This document shows positions 43,237 to 52,769 of a DNA stretch of 64,000 nt, piece after piece. Under the pieces are notes generated by a model that made no database searches, was not told the origin of the DNA, and saw only the letters and a list, made by a program, of their open reading frames with translations. A program made the position numbers and the translations under genes. This DNA is from Nitratireductor basaltis (GTDB lineage Bacteria > Pseudomonadota > Alphaproteobacteria > Rhizobiales > Rhizobiaceae): assembly GCF_000733725.1 (NCBI RefSeq), contig NZ_JMQM01000002.1, forward strand, positions 558,001 through 622,000. The letters are read 5' to 3'. Each line of letters starts with the position of its first letter. The stretch's first letter is position 1.

Positions 43237-44046
43237 ATGCTCACAGAAGCTCAAGTAGAGAACGCGATCCAGCCTGATAGCGAGAACTATACCGTCAAGA
43301 TGCGCGGCTCGAATGTCTGCGTCTTCTACGGCGAGAAGCAGGCTCTCTTCGACGTCAATCTGGATGTTCGCCAGAACCAGGTGACGGCGCTGATCGGTCC
43401 GTCCGGCTGCGGCAAGTCCACCTTCCTGCGCTGCCTCAACCGCATGAATGACACGATCGATATCTGTCGCGTGCGTGGGGACATCACGCTTGATGGCGAG
43501 GACATCTACGATCCGGCGATCGACGTGGTGGAACTGCGCGCACGCGTTGGCATGGTGTTCCAGAAGCCCAACCCGTTCCCGAAGTCGATCTATGAGAACA
43601 TCGCCTATGGTCCGCGCATCCACGGGCTCTCCAACTCCAAAAGCGAGCTGGACGGCATTGTGGAAACGAGCCTGCAGAAGGCAGGCCTCTTCAACGAGGT
43701 AAAGGACCGTCTGCATGAACCGGGAACCGGGCTTTCCGGCGGTCAGCAGCAGCGCCTTTGCATTGCGCGCGCCATTGCGGTTTCGCCGGAAGTCATCCTC
43801 ATGGACGAGCCATGCTCGGCACTCGACCCGATCGCGACCGCAAAGGTGGAAGAACTGATCGACGAGTTGCGCGAGAACTACACGATCGTGATCGTCACAC
43901 ACTCCATGCAGCAGGCGGCCCGCGTGTCGCAGCGCACGGCGATGTTCCATCTCGGCAATCTTGTCGAGGAGGGGCCGACGGACAAGATGTTCACCAACCC
44001 CGAAGACAAGCGCACCCAGGACTACATCACCGGCCGCTTCGGCTGA
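43237..44046 (+). CDS. pstB: Phosphate ABC transporter ATPase PstB
   Basis: 269 residues from ATG 43237, chosen for the AAGGGA site 7 bases upstream; codons at 43216 and 43231 are poorer. Walker A GPSGCGKS lies at about 54-61, the Q-loop is [17 protein letters not shown], the signature is [14 protein letters not shown], and Walker B is [16 protein letters not shown]. It powers uptake and, with PhoU, reports phosphate status. Confidence 0.96.
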   Translation: MLTEAQVENAIQPDSENYTVKMRGSNVCVFYGEKQALFDVNLDVRQNQVTALIGPSGCGKSTFLRCLNRMNDTIDICRVRGDITLDGEDIYDPAIDVVELRARVGMVFQKPNPFPKSIYENIAYGPRIHGLSNSKSELDGIVETSLQKAGLFNEVKDRLHEPGTGLSGGQQQRLCIARAIAVSPEVILMDEPCSALDPIATAKVEELIDELRENYTIVIVTHSMQQAARVSQRTAMFHLGNLVEEGPTDKMFTNPEDKRTQDYITGRFG

Positions 44047-44084
44047 TTTTATCCGTGGTTTCAGCGGTTACGAGGAACAGTCAC

Positions 44085-44792
44085 ATGGGCGAACATACAG
44101 TCACCTCCTTTGACGAGGAACTGAACCGGATCGACCAGCTTCTCTGCGAGATGGGCGACCTTGCCGGGGCCATGACCCAGTCGGCGACGAAGGCACTCAT
44201 AAGCTCCGACAACGGTCTGGCGCAGCGTGTCATCTCCGATGATGCGATCATGGATGCCAAGCAGCGCGAGCTCGACGAGCGCGCCATCACGCTCATCGCC
44301 AAGCGCCAGCCCATGGCGCAGGATCTGCGCGCCGTGGTTGGTGCCATACGCATGGCAGGCGATCTCGAGCGTATCGGCGATCTGGCGAAGAATGTTGCAA
44401 AGCGCGTCGGTGCCGTTGGCGACAGCGCCACCCCGCGCAGCCTTGCCCATTCCATCGATGCGATGGCGCAGCTTGTCATCGTGCAGGTGAAATCGGTCAT
44501 CGACCAATATGTCGCGCGCCAGAGTGAGGGGCTTACCTCCCTGCGCGACGAGGACGAGAAGATCGACATCCAGTACACTTCGGTGTTTCGCGAACTTCTC
44601 ACCTACATGATGGAAGATCCGCGCAACATCACGGCATGCACGCATCTTCTCTTCTGCGCCAAGAATCTTGAGCGTATCGGTGATCATGTCACCAATATCG
44701 CCGAGAATGCCTATTACGTGATGACCGGCGAGCAACTGCCCGTCCAGCGGCCAAAGCTGGACGAGACGCAGATGACGGTCAGCGCCGAATAA
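44085..44792 (+). CDS. phoU: Phosphate signalling regulator PhoU
   Basis: 235 residues forming two three-helix repeats. Metal-binding motifs occur in each (MAGDLERIGDLAKNVAKR and AKNLERIGDHVTNIAENAYY), the E/D-xx-D pattern typical of PhoU. It couples PstB activity to the PhoR-PhoB pathway and limits uptake. GAGGA precedes the ATG. No phoR gene lies nearby. Confidence 0.95.
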   Translation: MGEHTVTSFDEELNRIDQLLCEMGDLAGAMTQSATKALISSDNGLAQRVISDDAIMDAKQRELDERAITLIAKRQPMAQDLRAVVGAIRMAGDLERIGDLAKNVAKRVGAVGDSATPRSLAHSIDAMAQLVIVQVKSVIDQYVARQSEGLTSLRDEDEKIDIQYTSVFRELLTYMMEDPRNITACTHLLFCAKNLERIGDHVTNIAENAYYVMTGEQLPVQRPKLDETQMTVSAE

Positions 44793-44805
44793 AGGGTGTC
44801 AGCCA

Positions 44806-45495
44806 ATGATTGCGCCGAAAGTGATGGTGGTCGAGGACGACGAACCGCTATGCGTCCTCCTGCGCTATAATCTGGAAGCGGAGGGCTATCAGGTCGAAGT
44901 CGTCACGCGTGGTGACGAGGCCGAAATGCGGCTTCAGGAGAATGTGCCTGACCTGCTCGTACTCGACTGGATGGTGCCTGCCATCTCCGGCATAGAGCTC
45001 TGCCGCCGCCTGCGCATGCGGCCCGAGACCGAGCGCCTGCCGATCATCATGCTCACTGCGCGCGGCGAGGAAAGCGACCGGGTGAGGGGGCTTTCAACAG
45101 GTGCCGACGACTATCTCGTCAAACCTTTTTCGACGCCCGAATTCGTCGCCCGCGTGCGCGCGCTTCTGCGCCGTGCGAAGCCGGAAGTGCTTTCGACGGT
45201 CCTAAGTGTCGGAGACATCACGCTCGACCGCGAATCCCATCGTGTCTATCGCCGCAAGAACGAGATCCGCCTGGGGCCAACCGAGTTCCGCCTGCTGGAA
45301 TTCATGATGCAGCATCCCGGTCGCGTCTTCTCCCGCGCCCAGCTTCTCGACAATGTCTGGGGCGAGACCATCTATATCGACGAACGCACCGTCGACGTCC
45401 ATGTCGGACGCCTGCGCAAGGCCGTGAACCACGGCAAGATGCCGGATGTGATACGGACAATCCGCGGCGCGGGCTATGCGATCAGGGAAGCTTGA
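44806..45495 (+). CDS. phoB: Phosphate regulon response regulator PhoB
   Basis: 229 residues: a receiver domain with the phosphorylation site D54 (LLVLDWMVPAISG), conserved acidic pair EDDEP near the N-terminus, K in LVKPFSTPEFVARV, then an OmpR/PhoB winged-helix domain (LGPTEFRLLEFMMQHPGRVFSR, VHVGRLRKAV). It should bind the Pho box at 38996. The last gene of the operon; a hairpin follows at 45520. Confidence 0.95.
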   Translation: MIAPKVMVVEDDEPLCVLLRYNLEAEGYQVEVVTRGDEAEMRLQENVPDLLVLDWMVPAISGIELCRRLRMRPETERLPIIMLTARGEESDRVRGLSTGADDYLVKPFSTPEFVARVRALLRRAKPEVLSTVLSVGDITLDRESHRVYRRKNEIRLGPTEFRLLEFMMQHPGRVFSRAQLLDNVWGETIYIDERTVDVHVGRLRKAVNHGKMPDVIRTIRGAGYAIREA

Positions 45496-45519
45496 GGGGC
45501 TGTTTAGCCATACAAACGA

Positions 45520-45540
45520 AAGGGAGCCAAAGGCTCCCTT
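45520..45540 (+). terminator. Hairpin after phoB
   Basis: AAGGGAGCC pairs perfectly with GGCTCCCTT across AAA. There is only a short TT run, and a second hairpin (ACTTCC/GGAAGT, 45549-45565) follows, so it is a weak or Rho-assisted end point. Confidence 0.5.
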
Positions 45541-45652
45541 CGCAAGTCACTTCCTTTCGGGAAGTAAATACTCCTGCGAGCACCACGAATAGTGTGAATA
45601 TTAGTATTCGCCAGATTGGTGTCAGTAGAATGTCGCTAAAGCGCAATTCTCC

Positions 45653-47275
45653 TCACTCCACCGGATACCAATACCTTGCTTCCGCTTCCCCGCGCTCGAT
45701 CCTGACGAAATTGTTGGCGAAGACGCGGTAGGGGTGGCTCCATTCTCCGTCGGGCCATTTTACGCGGATTTCAGCGCGTTCGGAGGTGCCGAGGCCTGCG
45801 TGGATGAAGCCTGCATGGCCGGAGGCGTGCCCGCCGCCGAGCTGGATGGTGCGGTTGACGGTTCTGGTGCCGATCTTGATCGAGATGAGCGCGCCGACCG
45901 CGTTGCGGTTTGCCCCCTTCTGGGCGAGTTCGACGGCGACGAAATTGCCGCCCGCAATTGCGCGATCGCCCTGCTTCATGCCCTTGTTGCGGAAGAGCGA
46001 GACATTCTGCTCGCGGTTGACCACCAAGAGGTCCAGCAGACCGTCGGCGTTGAAATCCGTGACAACCGCACCGCGGCCCTTGGTCGGCAGGCCGATGCCG
46101 CTTGTGCCGCCGGCTTCCTCGAAGGAACCGTCCCACTGGCCGATCAGCAGATTGTCGGGATCGGTAGCCGCAAAATCCGGCATGGCTTCAACATTGCCCT
46201 TGGCGATGAAAAGGTCGGCGAGGCTGTCATTGTTGAAGTCGGCGAACTCGGCATGCCAGCCGGTGGAGGGTTTCAGGTCGTCGCCCTGATAGGGGCGATG
46301 GGCGGTTGCGCCGCGGTCAAAGGCTATGTCTCTGTAGATCGGACGGTCTTCCTCGGCCTCTTCATCGAGCTTCTGCAGCTTGGTGTCGCCCATGGAGGTG
46401 AGCGCGTATTCGGGATAGCCGTCGGCGTCGATATCGGCTTCGGCGATGCCCATGCCCCAGATGGTCAGGTGTCGCCAGCCTTCGGAGCGGGAGTAGAGCC
46501 GCGGGCTTCGGCCCGGCTCCACATGCCAGAGTTGCTCCTCGCCGCCGCGATAATAGTGGCGGTCATTGGTGATGCGCAGGTCCGGCGTGCCGGAGCGGTT
46601 CCAATCCGTAAACAGCATGGACAAGGCGCAGTAGCCTGGGGTGAGTGCGCGGCGATCCTCGTAGAGCGGGCCGTTGGTGCCTTGCTCCGGCCGGTAGAGC
46701 GCGTTGTCGTGGCAGGTGCCCCAGGGAGAGCCGGGGGCGGAGCGGTCGACATAGTTTCCGAAGGCAAGCGTGGGGAAGCGGGCGTCCGGCTCCCACATGG
46801 CCGAGAATGCGGTTGTCCAGGCGCGCCCGCCGTCGAAAGCGAAGGCGTCATTGGCCCTCTCGAAACTGCAGTTTGGTCCGCCCTTCAGGATGATGTTTTC
46901 GCCAAGGCGCAGGAGCACGAGATCCTTGTGGCCGTCATTGTCGATGTCGAGCGGGTAGGCGCCCAGCACACGCGTGCCATCGCGGCCAAGACCATGGTCG
47001 CGACGGGAAAATTTCAGCGCGCTGCCTCTGGTGCTTTCACTGACGAAGAGTGCAGCATCATCACGCCCGCCTGCGATGAACAGATCGGGCATGCGATCGC
47101 CATTGCAGTCGAATGAAGCGGCTCCGCCGCCCACGAAATATTCCCACGGACCGCGATAGGCGTGGGTGAGGCCAGCGGATTGGGCTTCCTCGTGCATCAC
47201 GGGGATGTCGGCGAGGGGCGCAGCGATGGTTGGGTGGGTGAGGAGGAGGGTGGCTGCGAGGATCACCAGGCTCAA
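45653..47275 (-). CDS. FG-GAP repeat and UnbV/ASPIC domain protein
   Basis: A secreted or outer-surface beta-propeller of about 540 residues. Calcium-binding FG-GAP repeats recur (DCNGDRMPDLFIAGG, DIDNDGHKDLVLLR, DADGYPEYAL, DFNNDSLADLFIA, DFNADGLLDLLVVN), and the C-terminus is a UnbV/ASPIC domain (WPDGEWSHPYRV). The start is unclear. A TTG at 47275 gives a signal peptide (SLVILAATLLLTHPTIAA), but an ATG at 47467, overlapping the stop of the upstream gene, would start a product that reads through two palindromic repeats. It is paired with the di-heme enzyme gene. The function is unknown. Confidence 0.75.
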   Translation of the reverse strand: MSLVILAATLLLTHPTIAAPLADIPVMHEEAQSAGLTHAYRGPWEYFVGGGAASFDCNGDRMPDLFIAGGRDDAALFVSESTRGSALKFSRRDHGLGRDGTRVLGAYPLDIDNDGHKDLVLLRLGENIILKGGPNCSFERANDAFAFDGGRAWTTAFSAMWEPDARFPTLAFGNYVDRSAPGSPWGTCHDNALYRPEQGTNGPLYEDRRALTPGYCALSMLFTDWNRSGTPDLRITNDRHYYRGGEEQLWHVEPGRSPRLYSRSEGWRHLTIWGMGIAEADIDADGYPEYALTSMGDTKLQKLDEEAEEDRPIYRDIAFDRGATAHRPYQGDDLKPSTGWHAEFADFNNDSLADLFIAKGNVEAMPDFAATDPDNLLIGQWDGSFEEAGGTSGIGLPTKGRGAVVTDFNADGLLDLLVVNREQNVSLFRNKGMKQGDRAIAGGNFVAVELAQKGANRNAVGALISIKIGTRTVNRTIQLGGGHASGHAGFIHAGLGTSERAEIRVKWPDGEWSHPYRVFANNFVRIERGEAEARYWYPVE

Positions 47276-47292
47276 TGCATGGTGGCGATGTT

Positions 47293-47338
47293 CACCCCCC
47301 TCTGCCTTGCCAGGCATCTCCCCCACGAGGGGGGAGAT
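47293..47338. repeat. Palindromic intergenic repeat, copy A
   Basis: Two adjacent hairpins: CTCCCCC-acga-GGGGGAG and TGCCT-ggca-AGGCA (on the minus strand). It is about 90 percent identical to copy B in inverted orientation and resembles the short palindromic repeats common between genes in rhizobia. Confidence 0.75.
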
Positions 47339-47399
47339 CAGTCGTTTCGCCTTGGCCGACGCATTCGGCGATGTTTGTGCGGTTCCAGATGACAGCCAT

Positions 47400-47444
47400 T
47401 CTCCCCCCTTGTGGGGGAGATGTCCGGCAGGACAGAGGGGGGTG
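47400..47444. repeat. Palindromic intergenic repeat, copy B
   Basis: An inverted copy of 47293-47338: TCTCCCCC/GGGGGAGA and TGTCC-ggca-GGACA. Relative to copy A, the second stem has two compensating base-pair changes with the loop unchanged, so pairing is conserved. The pair could form one large hairpin. Confidence 0.75.
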
Positions 47445-47466
47445 TCGATACGCCAGCGCTTCAACA

Positions 47467-48891
47467 TCACTCTGCCTCCCCAATCACCAGCGTGCGCAGG
47501 AAAGCGATCAATGCGCTGCGGTCTGCTTCTTCGGCTGCGATATAGGCGTCACGCGATGCGCGGGCCGCGCCGCCATGGGCGCGGATGGCTTCGTCCATGG
47601 TGGTCATATCGTTTCGGTGGCCGTAGGGCGCGGTTGATTCCAGGCCCCAGAGTTCTGTGGTCATGAAGACATTGCGCTCGACGAAGCGCTGGGCGAGCAG
47701 CTCATTGCCGAAGGCGGAGACTTCCTGGTCTGCGATCACGTGGCGCTTGAGGTCGCCGAAGAGCGGGACGAGCCAGTTGCCTTCTTCATCACGCGGCAGA
47801 TCTTTCGCCCACTCAAGCAAGGCGAGATCATACACGGCGTCGGCTTCAGCCTCGCCGCTGCGCAGCGTCCCTGCCATGTCCACGGGACCGGGATCGACAA
47901 ATTCAAGCGAGGACAGCGGCAGGGCTCGGATATGGCAGGCGCTGCATTGCAGCTCGTCGAAGACGGCATTGCCGTGCTCTGCAGCCTTTTGCCAGGCTTC
48001 ATCCTCGGGTGCCCTGCGCACGGGCGGCTGAAGCCCTGCCTGCCAGGCAACGAGTGCAGCGATGTCGGCGTCGGCAATCTCGTCTGCCACACCGTCGCCA
48101 TCGAAATCGTCTTCGCCGGTCCAGCGCTTGCCGAAACGTTCCACGGCCTGAATACCATGATGATGATTCAGGGCATTGACCGTGAACTGCCGCAGCGAGG
48201 TCATCACGCCTTTCTGGGTGAAGGGCCGAATGACGAGATCGGCATCCACGCCGTCAACCTCTGTCAGATCCAGCATGCCGTCGGGATGGGCGGTGATCGT
48301 GCCGAAGTGGACGCCCTTGGAGACAAGTTTGCCGGTCACGGTTTCGCCCGAGATGCGCGCGCTGTCGAGCGTGCTGCGTCGGATCGCCTGCAGATCACGC
48401 GTCATCTCGCGGGCGAGCAATTCCACCAGTCCGGCACCAAACAGATGGTTGGTCCCGCGCTCGTTGGAAAATTGCGGATCGAGGCTTTCGAAATCGGCGC
48501 TTTCGAAGCCTTCGGAGACGAAAACATTGGTGACAAATTCACCGGCGCCGCCAGCCACCGGCATGTTGTGGCAACCTGCGCAGGCATTCGCGTCGAGGCC
48601 GGCGGAGCGGAAGAACTGGTTCTGCGGCGGGCGCTTTCGCTTTGTGGGTACGATCGCCTGCGTGGCAAAGGGACGGCCCACGCCGTCGGCGGTGGTGAAA
48701 TGACCCGTGAAGAGATGCTCCCCGCGGTCGCGCAGCGCTTTCAGCGTGTCAGGGTCGATCTTGCCGGAAAGACCTGCAACCGGCTGCGTGCCTGAAAGGA
48801 TGCTCTCCGCCCAGGGTGGGCTTGTTTCCGCGCTTATGGCAGCGTTCGCCGCTGAAAGCAAAATTGCGAGGGCAAGGCCCGCTCGTGCCAT
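47467..48891 (-). CDS. Di-heme c-type oxidoreductase (putative thiol oxidoreductase, DUF1111 type)
   Basis: 474 residues. A signal peptide ends around ANAAISA. Two c-type heme sites are visible: ACAGCHNMPV and QCSACHIRAL. The segment FLFRSAGL/ANACAGC and the mid-protein DGVDADLVIRPFTQKG, with the C-terminal GHRNDMTTMDEAIRAHGG, match the periplasmic di-heme peroxidase-like family often paired with imelysin or ASPIC proteins. The start is ATG 48891, with GGGAGGAG 8 bases upstream; the open frame upstream shadows the ROK gene. Its stop overlaps an ATG of the FG-GAP frame (TGATG). Confidence 0.88.
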   Translation of the reverse strand: MARAGLALAILLSAANAAISAETSPPWAESILSGTQPVAGLSGKIDPDTLKALRDRGEHLFTGHFTTADGVGRPFATQAIVPTKRKRPPQNQFFRSAGLDANACAGCHNMPVAGGAGEFVTNVFVSEGFESADFESLDPQFSNERGTNHLFGAGLVELLAREMTRDLQAIRRSTLDSARISGETVTGKLVSKGVHFGTITAHPDGMLDLTEVDGVDADLVIRPFTQKGVMTSLRQFTVNALNHHHGIQAVERFGKRWTGEDDFDGDGVADEIADADIAALVAWQAGLQPPVRRAPEDEAWQKAAEHGNAVFDELQCSACHIRALPLSSLEFVDPGPVDMAGTLRSGEAEADAVYDLALLEWAKDLPRDEEGNWLVPLFGDLKRHVIADQEVSAFGNELLAQRFVERNVFMTTELWGLESTAPYGHRNDMTTMDEAIRAHGGAARASRDAYIAAEEADRSALIAFLRTLVIGEAE

Positions 48892-48914
48892 GCTCCGTCT
48901 CCTCCCGAATTCAT

Positions 48915-50129
48915 TCACGCCGACAGCGCGGCTGCACCCGCACCGAAATGACTTCGATCCAGCTCCGCGAGCGCAAGCATCGCGCTGCCTTGCGCTATGA
49001 GTGGTGTCTCTTCGGGCTCTGTCTCGAAGCTGATCACCTGCGCATTCTGGCCGCCCAGCGTTTGGGCCAGCGCGTGGCGAATGCTTGGTTCCAGAATGTC
49101 GAATGCCGCCGTTCCCTGGCCGATCATCGCAATCGGAGCCGGATCTATGAGCGCGAAGAGGTTGCCGATGGCATAGCCAATGGCCTCGCCTGCCTCGCGA
49201 AAGGCCTGGCGGGCCGGACCATCTTCCTCGCGCGCTTCTGCGGCGAGCTTCTCCATCTCGGCGGCTCGCATATCGGTAACCGGCATGGCCATGGGGCTTT
49301 GCCCGGTCGCCTTGCGCCAGATCGCATAGTTTCCCGCATAGGCTTCCACGCAGCCCAGGCGACCGCAGCGGCAAAGAGCTCCGCGAGGCATGTAGGTCAT
49401 GTGACCAAGCTCTCCGCCGGACGAGTTCTTTCCGGTAAACATGCGGCCATCGACCATCAGGCCCATGCCTATGCCGTGGGAAAGCAGAATCGCCACGAAA
49501 TTGTCGCGGTAGCGATCGGGTTTTCGCCAGCGAAGGGCAAGCGCGATCAGGTTGCAGTCATTGTTGATGCTGACGGACACGCCGAAAGCGTTTTCCAGGG
49601 CTTCGGCGAAGGCGATGTTCCGGTGGACCGTAATCGGTGACCAGAGCATTTCGCGTCCGGCTGAATCCGTCAGGCCCTGGACGCCGAAACTGATATGCAG
49701 GATCGGACCTTCGTCGCCCGCTATCTCCCGAACAGCCCTGATTGCTGCGTCACAAAGTTCCCGGCGCGACATTTCGAGAGTTTCGAGGCGGAATGTCTTT
49801 TCGCGGACCTTGTTGCCGCAGTAGTCAACCAGGGAGGCAGTGAGCCTGTTGAAGATGAGGACCAGCACAACTATGCGTCCCGCATCCGGCGACAGGCTGA
49901 GTGCCACCTGCGGACGTCCGCGACGGGCGGGCGCTGCCTCCTCGTCGCGCAATTCGCGCATGATGCCTTCTTCGATCAGATCGGATGAAATTGCCGAGAT
50001 GGTAGAGTGGCTCAGGCCGCTCATGCGCGCAATTTCGGTACGCGACGCGCGACCCGCCTGACGCACGGCAGAGATCACCATGGTACGATTGCGCTTGCGC
50101 ATCTCGTCGTGACGGATACCTGCCGTCAT
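48915..50129 (-). CDS. ROK-family transcriptional repressor, XylR-like
   Basis: 404 residues. The N-terminal winged helix (NRTMVISAVRQAGRASRTEIARMSGLSHSTISAI) is followed by a ROK sugar-binding/kinase-like domain with the ROK signature CRCGRLGCVEAYAG (zinc cysteines), INNDCNLIALA and IGYAIGNLFALIDPAPIAMIG. It is divergent from xylFHG and almost certainly represses it through the palindrome at 50221. The inducer is probably xylose or a related sugar; this is inferred from the neighbours. Confidence 0.9.
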   Translation of the reverse strand: MTAGIRHDEMRKRNRTMVISAVRQAGRASRTEIARMSGLSHSTISAISSDLIEEGIMRELRDEEAAPARRGRPQVALSLSPDAGRIVVLVLIFNRLTASLVDYCGNKVREKTFRLETLEMSRRELCDAAIRAVREIAGDEGPILHISFGVQGLTDSAGREMLWSPITVHRNIAFAEALENAFGVSVSINNDCNLIALALRWRKPDRYRDNFVAILLSHGIGMGLMVDGRMFTGKNSSGGELGHMTYMPRGALCRCGRLGCVEAYAGNYAIWRKATGQSPMAMPVTDMRAAEMEKLAAEAREEDGPARQAFREAGEAIGYAIGNLFALIDPAPIAMIGQGTAAFDILEPSIRHALAQTLGGQNAQVISFETEPEETPLIAQGSAMLALAELDRSHFGAGAAALSA

Positions 50130-50191
50130 GCATACTCCTCCCGCAGTTCGGCGCCTTCTTGTTCCCTAGCCGATACCGCCTATCAGCAATA

Positions 50192-50220
50192 TTGACACGC
50201 CCCCGAGGTTGAGTCATTAT
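50192..50220 (+). promoter_or_regulatory. xylF promoter
   Basis: TTGACA, 17 bases, CATTAT: a strong sigma-70 promoter reading toward xylF. The operator palindrome begins at the next base, covering the start of transcription. Confidence 0.75.
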
Positions 50221-50241
50221 TTTTTTCGAGGCTCGAAAAAA
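50221..50241. promoter_or_regulatory. Operator palindrome for the ROK repressor
   Basis: A perfect 21-bp palindrome: arms TTTTTTCGAG and the complement, around a central G. It lies between the -10 box and the xylF start. The AT-rich arms with CGAG core match the general shape of ROK operators. Confidence 0.7.
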
Positions 50242-50287
50242 TCGACCTCGGTACTAGTCGCGCCGTTCCGGCGCCCGGGAGGAAATC

Positions 50288-51331
50288 ATGAAGAAGTCTG
50301 TGACTGCCGTTCTGGCAGGTCTTACCCTTTCGCTCACCCTTTCGACTGCTGCGCTTGCCGAAGGCAAGGTCATTGGCGTTTCCTGGTCCAACTTCCAGGA
50401 AGAACGCTGGAAGACCGATGAAGCCGCGATGAAGGAGCAGATCGAGGCTGACGGCAACACCTATATCTCCGCGGATGCACAGTCCTCTGCTTCCAAGCAG
50501 CTGACGGATGTTGAATCGCTGATCGCCCAGGGCGCCGACGCTCTCATCATTCTTTCGCAGGATTCCTCGGCAATCGGCCCGGCAGTTGAAAAGGCTGCAA
50601 ACGAAGGCATTCCGGTTGTTGGCTATGACCGCCTTATCGAGAACCCGGATGCGTTCTACCTGACCTTCGACAACAAGGAAGTCGGTCGCATGCAGGCTCG
50701 CGCCGTGTTCGAGGCCCAGCCGGAAGGCAACTACGCCTTCATCAAGGGCTCGTCGGCCGATCCGAACGCGGACTTCCTCTTCTCCGGTCAGATGGAAGTG
50801 CTGAAGGAAGCCATCGATTCCGGCAAGATCAAGAATGTGGGCGAGGCCTATACGGATGCGTGGCTTCCGGCCAATGCGCAGAAGAACATGGAGCAGATCC
50901 TGACGGCCAACAACAACGAGGTTGATGCCGTTGTCGCTTCCAATGACGGCACTGCCGGTGGCGCAATTGCCGCTCTTGAAGCACAGGGTCTGGCTGGCAC
51001 CGTTCCTGTCTCCGGCCAGGATGGCGATCACGCTGCACTGAACCGCATCGCTCTCGGCACGCAGACCGTCTCCGTGTGGAAGGACTCCCGTGAGCTTGGA
51101 AAGGCTGCCGCCAAGATTGCCGCGCAGCTTGCAGACGGTGCGGCCATGGATGAGGTCGAAGGTGCGGAAAAGTGGTCGGACGGCCCGAACGGCGTTGAGA
51201 TGACCGCAACGTTCCTCAAGCCAATCCCGATCACCGCCGACAATCTCGACGTTGTCATCGATGCTGGCTGGGTGTCGAAGGACGTTGTCTGCCAGGGCGT
51301 TGAAGCCGGCAAGGTCGCAGCCTGCGACTGA
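50288..51331 (+). CDS. xylF: D-xylose ABC transporter substrate-binding protein XylF
   Basis: 347 residues, periplasmic. A signal peptide ends in STAALA before EGKVIGVSW. The sugar-binding fold is the XylF/RbsB type; conserved segments include [56 protein letters not shown] and [12 protein letters not shown], and the [13 protein letters not shown] loop with the ligand aspartates. Its closest resemblance is to XylF proteins, so D-xylose is the likely ligand. It is the first gene of xylFHG. Confidence 0.93.
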   Translation: MKKSVTAVLAGLTLSLTLSTAALAEGKVIGVSWSNFQEERWKTDEAAMKEQIEADGNTYISADAQSSASKQLTDVESLIAQGADALIILSQDSSAIGPAVEKAANEGIPVVGYDRLIENPDAFYLTFDNKEVGRMQARAVFEAQPEGNYAFIKGSSADPNADFLFSGQMEVLKEAIDSGKIKNVGEAYTDAWLPANAQKNMEQILTANNNEVDAVVASNDGTAGGAIAALEAQGLAGTVPVSGQDGDHAALNRIALGTQTVSVWKDSRELGKAAAKIAAQLADGAAMDEVEGAEKWSDGPNGVEMTATFLKPIPITADNLDVVIDAGWVSKDVVCQGVEAGKVAACD

Positions 51332-51436
51332 TCATCGAATGTGATAGGATGAACGCCGTGACCTCCAGTCGCGGCGTTCTTCACATCGCGGCCAGGTCGG
51401 GGGCAGGTGACGCGCCCGGCGAGGGAGAATATTGGG

Positions 51437-52750
51437 ATGACGGATATGGCAATCCAGGCCGCGCCGCAGGGCGCATCGGCTTCTGCCACAGGGCCCGTGG
51501 CACGCTTCTTGAAAGCTACTGAACTCGACACGCGCATGCTGGGAATGCTCGGCGCGCTGGTCGTTATTTGGATCGGTTTCCACCTCTTGTCGGGCGGACT
51601 GTTCCTCACACCCCGCAATCTTTGGAACCTGTCGGTACAGTCGGCATCGATCGCCGTCATGTCCACCGGCATGGTGCTTGTCATCGTGACGCGGAACATC
51701 GACCTGTCCGTCGGTTCGCTGCTCGGCTTCATCGGCATGATCGTCGGCGTGACCCAGGCGCAGTATCTGCCCGAACTGCTCGGTTTCGGTCATCCAATGA
51801 TCTGGGTGCTGGCGCTCATTGTCGGCATCATCGTGGGGGCCATTGTTGGCGGATTTCAAGGCTACATCATCGCCTTTCTCGGTGTGCCTGCCTTCATCGT
51901 CACGCTGGGCGGGCTTCTCGTCTGGCGCGGGGCAGCCTGGTGGGTGACGAGCGGGCGTACGGTTGCGCCGATGGACCCCACTTTCCGCCTGATCGGGGGC
52001 GGACCCGAAGGAGCCATCGGTGCCACCTGGAGCTGGATCCTCGGCATCATCCTTTGCCTGGCCATCATCGCCATGCTGGTGAGCGGCCGCAAACAGCGTC
52101 GCAAGTTCAATTTCCCGCTGCGCCCCCTGTGGGCCGAAGGTTTTCTGGGCCTCGTCGGCTGCGGGCTGGTGCTCGGCGCCGTGGCGATTGCAAATTCATA
52201 TCCGTGGCCGAGCGGTATTGTTCGCCGCTATGCCGAAGCGAACAACATCACCGTGCCCGAAGGTGGTCTTTTCATCGCCCATGGCATTGCCATACCGGTT
52301 CTGGTTGCCATCGGTGTTGGCATCGTGATGACCTTCATTGCGACCCGCACGCGCTTTGGTCGCTATGTTTTCGCTATTGGCGGCAACCAGGAAGCCGCAG
52401 AACTGGCGGGTATCAACACGCGTTGGGTGATCATGAAGATCTTCATCCTCATGGGCATCCTCACAGCCATCGCATCAGCCATTTCGACGGCACGCCTCAA
52501 TGCGGCAACCAATGCGCAAGGCACGCTCGATGAGCTTCTGGTCATTGCCGCTGCGGTTATCGGAGGCACTTCGCTTGGCGGAGGTGTGGGCACAATCGCC
52601 GGTGCGATGATCGGCGCGGTACTCATGCAGTCGCTCGCAACGGGCATGATCCTGCTTGGCGTGGACACTCCACTGCAGAACATCGTCGTGGGTCTCGTGC
52701 TTGTGGTGGCCGTCTGGCTCGACACGATCTACCGCAAACGCGTCGCGTAA
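51437..52750 (+). CDS. xylH: Xylose ABC transporter permease XylH
   Basis: 437 residues from ATG 51437, with GAGGGAGAA upstream. The AraH/RbsC-type permease: about ten helices, beginning [20 protein letters not shown], then [38 protein letters not shown] (the substrate-channel motif), [20 protein letters not shown], and the coupling segment [24 protein letters not shown]. The family length and neighbours fit XylH. Confidence 0.92.
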   Translation: MTDMAIQAAPQGASASATGPVARFLKATELDTRMLGMLGALVVIWIGFHLLSGGLFLTPRNLWNLSVQSASIAVMSTGMVLVIVTRNIDLSVGSLLGFIGMIVGVTQAQYLPELLGFGHPMIWVLALIVGIIVGAIVGGFQGYIIAFLGVPAFIVTLGGLLVWRGAAWWVTSGRTVAPMDPTFRLIGGGPEGAIGATWSWILGIILCLAIIAMLVSGRKQRRKFNFPLRPLWAEGFLGLVGCGLVLGAVAIANSYPWPSGIVRRYAEANNITVPEGGLFIAHGIAIPVLVAIGVGIVMTFIATRTRFGRYVFAIGGNQEAAELAGINTRWVIMKIFILMGILTAIASAISTARLNAATNAQGTLDELLVIAAAVIGGTSLGGGVGTIAGAMIGAVLMQSLATGMILLGVDTPLQNIVVGLVLVVAVWLDTIYRKRVA

Positions 52751-52769
52751 AGCAGAGGGAGTGAAAGCA

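Noticed and set aside
42457-43950. A 497-codon frame antisense to pstA and pstB.
   Set aside because: It covers two strongly identified genes on the other strand; histidine/arginine-rich composition is typical of shadow frames in GC-rich DNA.
45734-47116. A long open frame (460 codons) antisense to the FG-GAP gene.
   Set aside because: It shadows the FG-GAP/UnbV gene, whose repeats are clear, has no recognisable domain, and is explained by GC-rich codon bias.
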